Source of the DNA: an uncultured Chthonomonas sp. | GTDB taxonomy: Bacteria; Armatimonadota; Chthonomonadetes; Chthonomonadales; CAJBBX01 | NCBI GenBank assembly: GCA_903951425.1 | Contig: CAJBBX010000130.1 | Location: forward strand, 1 to 64,000 | Length of the DNA: 64,000 bases | Direction: 5' to 3' | Shown here: positions 27,101 to 34,291 of the stretch, one piece after another | Numbering within the stretch: position 1 is the first letter of the stretch | Layout of the letters: the number at the start of each line of letters is the position of its first letter | The notes under the pieces: model-generated | The model's database searches: none | What the model saw: the letters and a program-made list of their open reading frames with translations, nothing else | What the model was told of the DNA's origin: nothing | Position numbers and translations under genes: made by a program

Positions 27101-27345
27101 AGGGCCTGCAGCTTGGGAAGGAGCGCGGGCCTGGCTGTGCAGACCTTCAGGGCTGAAGCGATCTCTCTGCCGAGAACGGCCCGGATGTAGGCGTCTACCG
27201 CGGCCCGCGGCGCGTCCTCGGTGGCCGCCTGGCCCGTAGCGGGGCCGCAGCACACCATGAGGATCAGGGGAAGGAGCGCTCGGAAGAGCATCGCGTTTGG
27301 GCCGGCGCGGCGGACCGCCGGCATCTGCGGGCGGTCCGCCGTCAT
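24160..27345 (-). CDS. Exported TPR-CHAT (caspase-like) protease
   Basis: The protein is about 1061 aa from ATG 27345, nine bases after the stop codon of the subtilase. A second ATG at 27291 begins directly at the signal peptide (MLFRALLPLILMVCCGPATG), and either start exports the protein. Residues about 190-580 are tetratricopeptide repeats (YEIGYCYLNRGTLWKR; YALVSLGYTLESVGRPHEA). A coiled-coil linker lies around 620-680. The last roughly 350 residues are a CHAT domain with catalytic His921 in YIHFATHGIL and Cys966 in VVLSACETALG, then the usual GGATASIASQWQV. CHAT domains are caspase-fold cysteine peptidases. Gene order indicates co-expression with the subtilase. Inference: an extracytoplasmic proteolytic pair. 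Substrate unknown. Confidence 0.88.
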   Translation of the reverse strand: MTADRPQMPAVRRAGPNAMLFRALLPLILMVCCGPATGQAATEDAPRAAVDAYIRAVLGREIASALKVCTARPALLPKLQALTAEAIALGMASDAAVRVLYRIGDNEMAVVRLIVGWSDAKGKHSLALDFRVDREPEGWLIQGTRDANEYVKQALVTAAGADAWREIIAGNLELIDAALALQLRRDATELSRKSKHDEALRSSDAAFAVAESLQSDYEIGYCYLNRGTLWKRKTEWNPALADYEMARKHFSKAKDAEGEAKTQTYAAAIYSQLGLMEKALKFYRSGLETARANHDEDAEANALQDISGALKHMGKPGEALTLNREARAIRARRKERSKEATLMANEAGILGDLERHGEALALLYKALGVLRDANEAGSVGYALVSLGYTLESVGRPHEARDQYIEARRAFETVDDKYGQMMALHNLAGIQAKLGDIGRALDSGVLSAKLADEIDERRFQAQTHGLLQQILLQEKRYVEALEYLGPGLEAARAMGNRVQEASVLMAAGFALTRLGRADEARQRLDQARVLSEATASLLIQQQVWGCYGDLAAARKDWPTACAAYAKAITFVERRRLETREQSLKSSLLRQHVPTYRSLIQSLVETGNVREAFAASERAKARSLGDLLQGGKVNLRKKMTTGERQRERALEDRLQQLAKQMEGAVSTDEIDGLQLQIEKVRREADEFRLALYLQRPDLETRRAEFRPVALSEINAAILAPAPGTAVLSYTFLRDECFLFVVDRPRGDGARLTLVRTSVSVDDIRADAEALWRNVAVPTGNYTRSARSLFGRLVAPAARLLAGKSHLVIVPDSSAPPMPFAALLDARNQPLAARYSISYAPSVTALVRMVRVAGSRKTAGKGLLAVGSPRFARGFTPLPATADEVRRIAALAKGKARILTGLSATRPSVEAAAHHARYIHFATHGILNEISPMQSAVVLSKSGDDDGLLRARDMADMNLNADLVVLSACETALGRQFSGEGVLGLTWALFVGGATASIASQWQVYDESTRTLMVDLYRRLFATGAKRASMAEALRQAQMAVRRNPKYAHPYYWAPFALSGAWLR

Positions 27346-27353
27346 GGTCCGGC

Positions 27354-29246
27354 CTACTGGAGCGCGCCTATGATGGTGCGCACGGCCGCAAGGTCCAGCT
27401 TGCCGTAACCCCACTTCGGGTTGGGGAGCGCGCCGGTGAAGCTGTCCGATGAGGCGGAGGTATGGATGAGCCGCTTCACTTCGCCGAACGTGAGCCCGGG
27501 CTTCTTCTGGAACACGAGGGCTATGATGCCGGACACGTAGGGTGTGGCGGCGCTGGTCCCGTTGAAGAGCTGGTACTTGTTGCTCGTGTCGCGCGTGCCC
27601 TTGGTGGCGTTGAGCGGTACGGGCGCGGAGTAGAACTGGCCCGGGGCGACAATGTCCGGTTTCACCACCGAGGAGTCCCGGCTCGGGCCTACGCTCGAGT
27701 AGGAGGAGAGGCTGCCGATCGCCATCGCCACGCCTCCGGGGCTGACTGTGACCTGGTTGCCGTCCTTCTCGAAGCGGTCATTCCAGTCGTAGCTGCCCAC
27801 CGTGATTGCGGCGGCGGCGGTTCCAGGCCGGCCCACCAGCTTGGAGTACGCGGCGCATGTCTTGTCGAACTCGCCGCCGTCGATGTATGCGTCGCACTTC
27901 ACGGCGCTGCCTGACGCCGTGAAGATGACCATTCCTCCGTCGCCCTTCCCCATGCCGGCGACCGGAACAAGCGCCTGCTTGGTTGCGCTATCGACCTTGG
28001 CGCTGAGCTTCGGCAGCGTGGTTCCGGCGGCCGCACGGAAGCGGACGTCGGACAGGTCGTCTGTGTCGAAGATGAGCGACAGCGACGCGCCTTCGCCGGC
28101 CTTCCACTTCAGCTCGGACGGCTTGGCGGCTGTGCCGAGTGTGAGGTCGGCATGGATCGCGTCGGAGCCCTCGTTTCCGGCGGCAACGCAGATCGCGCGC
28201 CCCGCCAGGCCGGCCGGGAACCGGGCGTTGAGCTGCTGCTCCTCAATGCTCCGCCCGTCGTGCCTCCCGTTCTGCCCACCGAAGCTGCAGGAGACGACGA
28301 GCGGCTGCGATCCGGCGACCTTGTCCAGCCAGGCGCAGGCCGCGTTCAGTACCCAGGAGTTCTCCAGTCCGCCGGCTGGGGTACCACCGATGCGCACCCC
28401 GATGATGTCGGCATCGGGGGCAACGCCGATGTGCCGCCTGTCGGCGCCGCCGCTACCGGCAGCGATCCCCGCGCAGGAGGTCCCGTGTCCGTTCAGGTCG
28501 CGGTCGCCGATGGCGGAGCTAGCCGCCTGCAGGTCGGCAGTCAACTGGTCTCGCGTGAAGAGCGTGCCGACTGAGGCTCCGTTCGGGTACCGGATCGGTG
28601 CGGCGGAGCCGCCCTTACCGGCGTCGAAGTCCGGGCTGGTCGTGTCCCACAGATAGAGCAGGCGCGAGACCGGCTTGCCATTCTCGATCCGGATGAAGTC
28701 CTGGTGGCGGAAGTCCACTCCGGAGTCCACCACTGCCACGATCACGCCCTTACCGGTCAAGCCGCTGATTCCGCCCCGTACGATCTTGTCAGGTTCGCCT
28801 CGAACGGCCGCCTTCCCGGCTACCGGAGGAGGAGACGCTCCCACGCGGCCGGCCACCTCGAAGCGTACGAGGCCAGCCGACTTCTCGATGGCGGCGCCGA
28901 CGGTCGCGATCTTGCTGAGAGGCAGGAAGACGTCGGCGAAACGGTCCACCTGCGTGAAGGCCGGCGCTTCGGCCACGGCATAGGCAAGGCAGTTCGCCGG
29001 TGTGTCGAACTCCAGGTTCAGGACCAGGAACGTCTCGCCGCCCTGGGCAGGAGCGGACGGGGCGTCTCCAGCCGCCTTAACGCCGGGACGGGCGACCCGG
29101 GACGCTGCCACGCGCAACCAGTCAAGCCGGCCGACCGAGGTCGCACTGACTACGGGACCGAGCCGGGCACGGGCAGCGGGTTTGCGCTGCTGGGCGAAGG
29201 CGGGTAACACGACTGCGCTCAGGCAGAGCGCCACCAGGGCACGCAT
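27354..29246 (-). CDS. Secreted subtilisin-like serine protease (peptidase family S8)
   Basis: The protein is 630 aa from ATG 29246, chosen because it opens with a signal peptide (MRALVALCLSAVVLPAFA); the upstream extension reads as non-coding. The S8 triad is complete: Asp174 in VIVAVVDSGVDF, His254 in LNGHGTSCAGIAAG and Ser565 in FNGTSAATPYVSG. The long insertion between His and Ser contains a beta-rich region (FRAAAGTTLPKLSAKVDSAT). A prodomain-like segment precedes the catalytic domain. The stop is nine bases from the downstream CHAT gene's ATG, giving a two-gene operon. Possible roles are extracellular protein degradation or zymogen processing of the CHAT protease. The family is certain. 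Confidence 0.92.
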   Translation of the reverse strand: MRALVALCLSAVVLPAFAQQRKPAARARLGPVVSATSVGRLDWLRVAASRVARPGVKAAGDAPSAPAQGGETFLVLNLEFDTPANCLAYAVAEAPAFTQVDRFADVFLPLSKIATVGAAIEKSAGLVRFEVAGRVGASPPPVAGKAAVRGEPDKIVRGGISGLTGKGVIVAVVDSGVDFRHQDFIRIENGKPVSRLLYLWDTTSPDFDAGKGGSAAPIRYPNGASVGTLFTRDQLTADLQAASSAIGDRDLNGHGTSCAGIAAGSGGADRRHIGVAPDADIIGVRIGGTPAGGLENSWVLNAACAWLDKVAGSQPLVVSCSFGGQNGRHDGRSIEEQQLNARFPAGLAGRAICVAAGNEGSDAIHADLTLGTAAKPSELKWKAGEGASLSLIFDTDDLSDVRFRAAAGTTLPKLSAKVDSATKQALVPVAGMGKGDGGMVIFTASGSAVKCDAYIDGGEFDKTCAAYSKLVGRPGTAAAAITVGSYDWNDRFEKDGNQVTVSPGGVAMAIGSLSSYSSVGPSRDSSVVKPDIVAPGQFYSAPVPLNATKGTRDTSNKYQLFNGTSAATPYVSGIIALVFQKKPGLTFGEVKRLIHTSASSDSFTGALPNPKWGYGKLDLAAVRTIIGALQ

Positions 29247-29490
29247 GATGGGGCGATCCAAGGTTGGGTTCCTTATGGCAAGCCGACCAGGGCGAACGGC
29301 CGCCCGGTCAAAGGGGGTTGACGTGATGCACGCCGGGCCCCGGGGCTCCTGCTTGAGCGCCGCCGCAAGGGCAGCGGGACGAAGCGCCGGACCGGTCGTG
29401 CAATGGTCCGTACGCACGGCGCGGGAGGCTAGTTTCCGTCGGCGGAGTACGATCCTGAGCTACGGCTCGCCCTGCGGAGGGGTCCGCCGC

Positions 29491-31911
29491 CTACCCCTCC
29501 ACGCGGAAGAGCGCGATGCGGTCGGCTCGCAGCTCTACGGCGCCGTGGGTCCAGATGCGCGTCTCGAGGAGGTCCGGTGAGCCCTGCCAGGTGAACTCGA
29601 GCAGGCGCCAGGCCCAGCCGCCCTCGGAGGGGAGGTCTGAGAGGCGGACCTGCACCGAGGCCCTCAGGCCTCCCTTGGCGCCGTAGCCGCCGGCTGCCGC
29701 GTCGAGAGTCGCCACGGCGGCGGCGGGCTCCACGCCGCGGGCGCGCTCCGCTAGCTGCATCCGGAAGGCGGCCACGTAGCGTCCCGCAGGCAGGTCGCTG
29801 TAGGGGCCGCAGACCAGGCACTGGTACTTGCCGTCGCGCTTGGGCGAGAGCCAGGCCGTCCCGCGGAGGGCTCCGGCCGACGGCACAGCGACCCCGCACG
29901 GGTGGACCATCAGGTCGCTGCCCCAGACGCGCACGCAGGTGGCCTGCCGGTAGGCTTCGCCGCCGGGCACGCCGATACCGTCGACCTCTAGCCGCTCCTC
30001 CTGGCCTGCCGCGGCAACCGTGACGGCCGTGACTGACGCCGGCGCGGTGCCTGCAGGCCGCGTCGCGACGGTCACCTCGCGCCGCTCGCGAGGCTTCAAG
30101 GAGACGCGCACGCGCTCGCGGCCTTCGAGCGTCACGGTGGCCTCGGTGGGGCGCGAGCGGCCGTTGGTCAGCGTCAGCGTCAGGCGCGTCTCGGCGCCCT
30201 CCAGACCCGCCCACGCGGGGCGCTCGTTCATGCTCTCGCCGCCCACCACGACCCGACGCGATGACCAGGATCGCAGTTCAGCCATGGCCTGGTCCAGCCT
30301 GCAGGGCCGGAAGCGCTCGGGGTCAAGCGCGGCGGCCACCTCGGCGTAGAGCGACGCGTGGCGGCTGTAACTGTGGAGGTCGCCCAGCACGAGGATGACA
30401 AAAGGCGGGCGCACGCGCGAGGCGATCCGCTCGATCCTCGCCATGAGCCGCTCGATGGCAGCGGCGCGCTGGACCGGGTCGGAGAAGGCGGCGGGCCAGG
30501 AGGCGCCATTCAGGCCCTCCGTCTGCCAGTAGCCCAGTTCGTGATGCACAACCGGGGCGCCATCGGGCAGCAGCCGCAGCCGGGCCGGGCTGGTGAAGGT
30601 CGTCACGCCCAGCGGACGGGCGGCGCGGCTGTAGGCGGCCTGCACGGCCGGGACGCCGCCGCCCCAGAGGTCCAGGCACTCCACCCCGGCCTCGCGGGCC
30701 GCGGCTCCGGTGTGTCGGCCGAAGGAGGCCGGGTCCGGCATCACATCGGGGTAGCAGTAGCCCGCGCCGGACGGGCCGGCGAAGAAGCCGTCGTTGGGCG
30801 TGGCGGTGGCATAGTAGTAGTCCAGCATGGCCGGGAAGAGGCGTGCCATGAGCGGATTGATGCCCCAGTTGACCGCCGTCTTGCCCCGCGCCGCGTCGAA
30901 CCAGCTTCCGTAGAAGAAGGGCAGAGGCCCCTTCATCGTGTCGCCCTCGCTGGTCATGAAGCAGACCGAGACGCGCCGAGTCTCCGGCTCCACGCTCGCC
31001 GGCGAGAACGTGACGCGCTGCCGCAGGGCGCCGCCGCGCACCGGGACGCGGCTGTGGAAGCTCCAGTTGTGGAACGCATGGAACGAGTAGTGCCCGTGGC
31101 GGCTGAGGAGCAGGCACCAGTAGTCCTCCGGGTCGCCGTAGCCGCAGATCTGGGCGGGCGGCTTGAGGGCCGCCAGGATGCGCTCGTAGAGGGCTGCGTG
31201 CTCGGCGTCGCCGCCCACCTCGCCGCCGTAGCTCACCATCTTCTTGGCCTGCGAGCCCAGGTTGAAGACGAAGCCGCGATGCATCACCTGCCAGTCGAAG
31301 CCCGACATGGGGCCGCAGACGCCGGTGAGGATGCCGTCCGCCCGCCCGCCGTCCACCGAGTGCGCCAGGCGGCGGCTGCAGCGGGGCATGAGCTCGGCAA
31401 GCGCCCAGGCGCAGGCCTCGGCGCTCTTGGCGAAGCGGCCCCGCAGGTCCAGCCGCACGGCCCCGCAGCCGGGCAGGCGCTGCAGCACGTCGGCGCAGAC
31501 CGGCAGCGCGCCCAGGACGCCGGCGGCGGTGATGGCCGCGTAGCGCGAGCCGTCGACGGCGGCATCGTAGATGACCACGCCCCGGAAATCCCGGCGGAAG
31601 CGCGTGACTAACTCCTGTAGCGAAGCCACGGGCTCCGTGCGAAGGCCCGCCCGCTCGGCATAGATCTCCAGCCACTTCTGGTCAGCGGGCTCGCCGTGGT
31701 TCAGGTAGACCCGCGGCCCGCGCCGGTTGGCCAGCCCCTGCACCGCCTCGGCGGTACAGAGCTCCTCCCACGCCATCCCGCGCACGTCCAGCACGGCGGC
31801 AGGCGGCGGGCCGGCTTCGGCCTCGGTAGCGGCAGGGAGCGCGGCCAGCGCGGCGGCTCCAACGATGAAGCTGCGCCGATCGGTCCTGGGCGATTGGCTG
31901 GGCAAGGGCAT
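29491..31911 (-). CDS. Tat-exported GxGYxYP-family protein (putative glycoside hydrolase)
   Basis: The protein is 806 aa from ATG 31911. TDRRSFIVGAAALAALPA is a clear twin-arginine signal peptide. The family signature appears as PSGAGYCYPDVMPDP. The N-terminal part (AVLDVRGMAWEELCTAEAVQ; RGPRVYLNHGEP) matches the GxGYxYP N-terminal domain type. The C-terminal third is beta-rich (RPTEATVTLEGRERVRVSL; YVAAFRMQLAERARG), likely carbohydrate-binding. The family is regarded as putative glycoside hydrolases with no firmly assigned substrate. It is divergent from the GH31 gene across about 113 bp, which probably holds both promoters. Confidence 0.8.
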   Translation of the reverse strand: MPLPSQSPRTDRRSFIVGAAALAALPAATEAEAGPPPAAVLDVRGMAWEELCTAEAVQGLANRRGPRVYLNHGEPADQKWLEIYAERAGLRTEPVASLQELVTRFRRDFRGVVIYDAAVDGSRYAAITAAGVLGALPVCADVLQRLPGCGAVRLDLRGRFAKSAEACAWALAELMPRCSRRLAHSVDGGRADGILTGVCGPMSGFDWQVMHRGFVFNLGSQAKKMVSYGGEVGGDAEHAALYERILAALKPPAQICGYGDPEDYWCLLLSRHGHYSFHAFHNWSFHSRVPVRGGALRQRVTFSPASVEPETRRVSVCFMTSEGDTMKGPLPFFYGSWFDAARGKTAVNWGINPLMARLFPAMLDYYYATATPNDGFFAGPSGAGYCYPDVMPDPASFGRHTGAAAREAGVECLDLWGGGVPAVQAAYSRAARPLGVTTFTSPARLRLLPDGAPVVHHELGYWQTEGLNGASWPAAFSDPVQRAAAIERLMARIERIASRVRPPFVILVLGDLHSYSRHASLYAEVAAALDPERFRPCRLDQAMAELRSWSSRRVVVGGESMNERPAWAGLEGAETRLTLTLTNGRSRPTEATVTLEGRERVRVSLKPRERREVTVATRPAGTAPASVTAVTVAAAGQEERLEVDGIGVPGGEAYRQATCVRVWGSDLMVHPCGVAVPSAGALRGTAWLSPKRDGKYQCLVCGPYSDLPAGRYVAAFRMQLAERARGVEPAAAVATLDAAAGGYGAKGGLRASVQVRLSDLPSEGGWAWRLLEFTWQGSPDLLETRIWTHGAVELRADRIALFRVEG

Positions 31912-32024
31912 CTCCGGTAAGCGTCGATAGTCCCAGTTTCGCCACGCGGTGCGCCGGCTCCTGCGCGGCTCCGCTGGGTATGCTTCAGCGTGTGCGCCGC
32001 CGCGGCGCCCCGGAGGAGCCTCGT

Positions 32025-34211
32025 ATGCCGCAGTTCGCTGTGATTGGCCTCGTTCTCGTGCTTTCATCCGCCGTGGTCCCGGCCATGGCAAGGCCCTCTT
32101 CGCCTGCTCCAGGAGGCAGCACTATGCCCACCGTCACCCGTATCGCGCCCGGCATCTGGCGTTATCGCTTCGGCACGCCGGAGGCCCATACCCCCATCCG
32201 GTACCGCTCCGGCAAGGTGCTGTCCGAAGCCCTGGTGCGCATGCCTGGGATCGCCAAGCCGCCCATCGCCTCGCGGGAGGTCGCCTTCGAGCGTACGGCC
32301 CGGGGTTGCTCGATCCTGCTGCCCATGGTCGAAGGCGAGGGCGTCTACGGCATGGGCCTGAACACGCGCGTTTTCGAGAAGACGGGCCGCCGCCAAATCC
32401 TGATCCCGTCCGACGCACCGGAGGAGGCTGCGGGCCCGTCTCACGCGCCGGTGCCCTTCTACGTCTCCACCGCGGGCTACGGCGTCTATGTCGACACGGC
32501 GCGGTTCGCAGCCTTCCACGCGGGCAACGTCGCGCCCGTGGAGGATCGACCCGGTGCGGCGGGCGCCATGGCCGGCAGCACGGAGGAGCTCTACAAGGCA
32601 CGCAAGCCATCCGTGCGACGCATGATGGTGGACGTGCCGGTGGCCCAGGGCGTCGACGTGTACCTGTTCGCCGGACCCACCATGCTCGATGCGGTTCGCC
32701 GCTACGTCCTCTTCTCGGGCGGAGGCGCTGTGCCGCCGATGTGGGGGATGGGCGTGGTCTACCGAGGCAAGAGCGACTTCACGGCTGCCGCGTGCCTGCG
32801 CCTGGCCCGCTCCTTCCGCGAGCAGGCGATCCCATGCGACATCTTCGGCCTCGAACCCGGCTGGCAGACCAGGGCCTACTCCAGTTCGTTCGTCTGGGAC
32901 AAGGCGCGCTTTCCGGACCCGGACGACTACATCAGGCAGATGCGCGACCTGGGCTACCACCTGAGCGTCTGGGAGCACGCCTTCACACATCCGGAGTCGC
33001 CCATCCACGACGCCCTAAAGCCCTACTCCGGCAGCTACCGCGTCTGGGGAGGCCTGGTGCCGGACTTCGCCACGCCGGAGGCCCGTCGCATCTACCTGAA
33101 GCACCATCGTGAAACGCTCTTCGACAAAGGCGTCGACGCCGTGAAGCTGGACGAGTGCGACTACCAGCCCTTCGGCCCGGAACCATGGTCCTTCCCCTGC
33201 GCGGCCCGGTTCCCGTCCGGCATGGACGGCGAACAGATGCACTCGCTCTTCGGCATCCTCTACCAGCAGGCCATGCAGGAGCCGCTGGCCGAGGCCAACC
33301 GGCGCACATGGGGCCTCGTGCGGAACTCCGGAGCCCTGGCCGCGGCCCTGCCCTACGTCATCTACAGCGACAGCTATGACCATCGCTGCTACGTGCGCGG
33401 GTTGGCGACCCAGGGCTTCAGCGGCCTGCTCTGGGTTCCCGAGGTGCGCGACAGCGGCTCGTTGGAGGAGCTATACCGGCGCGTGCAGACCGTCGTGCTC
33501 TCGCCGTTGGCGCAGATCGACCCCTGGTACATGAAGCTTCCGCCCTGGCAGCAGATCAACGCAGACAAGAGCAACCTGGGCGAGGTGATGCCCGAAGCGC
33601 CCGAGGCCACGGCCATTGTCCGCCGCCTGCTGGAGCTCCGCATGAGCCTGGCCCCTTACCTCTACGCCGCGTTCAACGAGTACCGCCGCACCGGCACGCC
33701 GCCCCTCCGGGCGCTGGTGATGGAGTGGCCCGACGACCCGGCGCTCAGGGGCATCGACGACGAGTTCCTGCTCGGCCCCGACCTGCTCGCCGCGCCCATG
33801 TTCGCAGGCCAGGGCAGCCGCCAGGTCGTCCTGCCCCGTGGCCGCTGGTACGACTTCTGGACCCATGAGCCGCTCGAGGGCGGCCGCACCATCGAGGCCT
33901 CCAAGCCCATGGACCAGATGCCGCTCTACGTCCGCGATAACTGCATCGTGCCGCTGGCAAAACCCGTGCAGCACATCGCGGCCGATACCTGCTTCGAGTT
34001 GGAGGCGCGGGTCTATGGCCCCAACCCGGCGCACTGTGCGCTCTACGAGGACGACGGCATTTCCAACGACTACCTGCGGGGCAAGCAGTCCATCGTCACC
34101 CTGACGCACGGTCCGAAGGGCGGAGCCGAGCAACGCACAGGCGGCTACACGGGACCGAACCGCTACCGGGTCACATCCTGGACGACGATCGGGGGCGGCG
34201 CGGCGAAGTAG
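32025..34211 (+). CDS. GH31 family glycosidase (alpha-glucosidase/alpha-xylosidase type)
   Basis: The protein is 728 aa from ATG 32025, with CGGAGGAG at 32011-32018 and a signal peptide (FAVIGLVLVLSSAVVPAMA). An internal ATG at 32124 also has a strong ribosome site (AGGAGG at 32110-32115) and would give an unexported form. AVKLDECDY holds the expected nucleophile Asp376. YVIYSDSYDHR carries the acid/base candidates Asp449 and Asp452. The GF.G..W.PE.RD block corresponds to the usual GH31 subsite region. A proximal beta-domain follows the barrel (LLAAPMFAGQGSRQVVLPRG). Predicted hydrolysis of alpha-linked glucose, xylose or galactose. It converges on the GH78 gene. Confidence 0.88.
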   Translation: MPQFAVIGLVLVLSSAVVPAMARPSSPAPGGSTMPTVTRIAPGIWRYRFGTPEAHTPIRYRSGKVLSEALVRMPGIAKPPIASREVAFERTARGCSILLPMVEGEGVYGMGLNTRVFEKTGRRQILIPSDAPEEAAGPSHAPVPFYVSTAGYGVYVDTARFAAFHAGNVAPVEDRPGAAGAMAGSTEELYKARKPSVRRMMVDVPVAQGVDVYLFAGPTMLDAVRRYVLFSGGGAVPPMWGMGVVYRGKSDFTAAACLRLARSFREQAIPCDIFGLEPGWQTRAYSSSFVWDKARFPDPDDYIRQMRDLGYHLSVWEHAFTHPESPIHDALKPYSGSYRVWGGLVPDFATPEARRIYLKHHRETLFDKGVDAVKLDECDYQPFGPEPWSFPCAARFPSGMDGEQMHSLFGILYQQAMQEPLAEANRRTWGLVRNSGALAAALPYVIYSDSYDHRCYVRGLATQGFSGLLWVPEVRDSGSLEELYRRVQTVVLSPLAQIDPWYMKLPPWQQINADKSNLGEVMPEAPEATAIVRRLLELRMSLAPYLYAAFNEYRRTGTPPLRALVMEWPDDPALRGIDDEFLLGPDLLAAPMFAGQGSRQVVLPRGRWYDFWTHEPLEGGRTIEASKPMDQMPLYVRDNCIVPLAKPVQHIAADTCFELEARVYGPNPAHCALYEDDGISNDYLRGKQSIVTLTHGPKGGAEQRTGGYTGPNRYRVTSWTTIGGGAAK

Positions 34212-34238
34212 GGGAAGTGCGCTACCTGATGCGCAAGA

Positions 34239-34272
34239 CCCTCCCCCGGCGGCATGGCGCGTCGGGGGAGGG
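34239..34272. terminator. Hairpin between convergent GH31 and GH78 genes
   Basis: ccctcccccg (34239-34248) pairs with cgggggaggg (34263-34272) across a 14-base loop, midway between the two stop codons. There is no T-run. Likely a bidirectional terminator or 3'-end structure. Confidence 0.55.
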
Positions 34273-34291
34273 CGATGTGCAGCCGGGCGAG

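Noticed and set aside
24160-29246. Cytoplasmic caspase-type anti-phage system
   Set aside because: Both proteins carry signal peptides and there is no sensor or pore-forming partner, so an intracellular defence role is not supported; kept instead as an exported protease pair.
30358-31611. 417-aa plus-strand frame opposite the GxGYxYP gene
   Set aside because: Antisense of a gene with a Tat signal and the family signature; no independent start site or domain.
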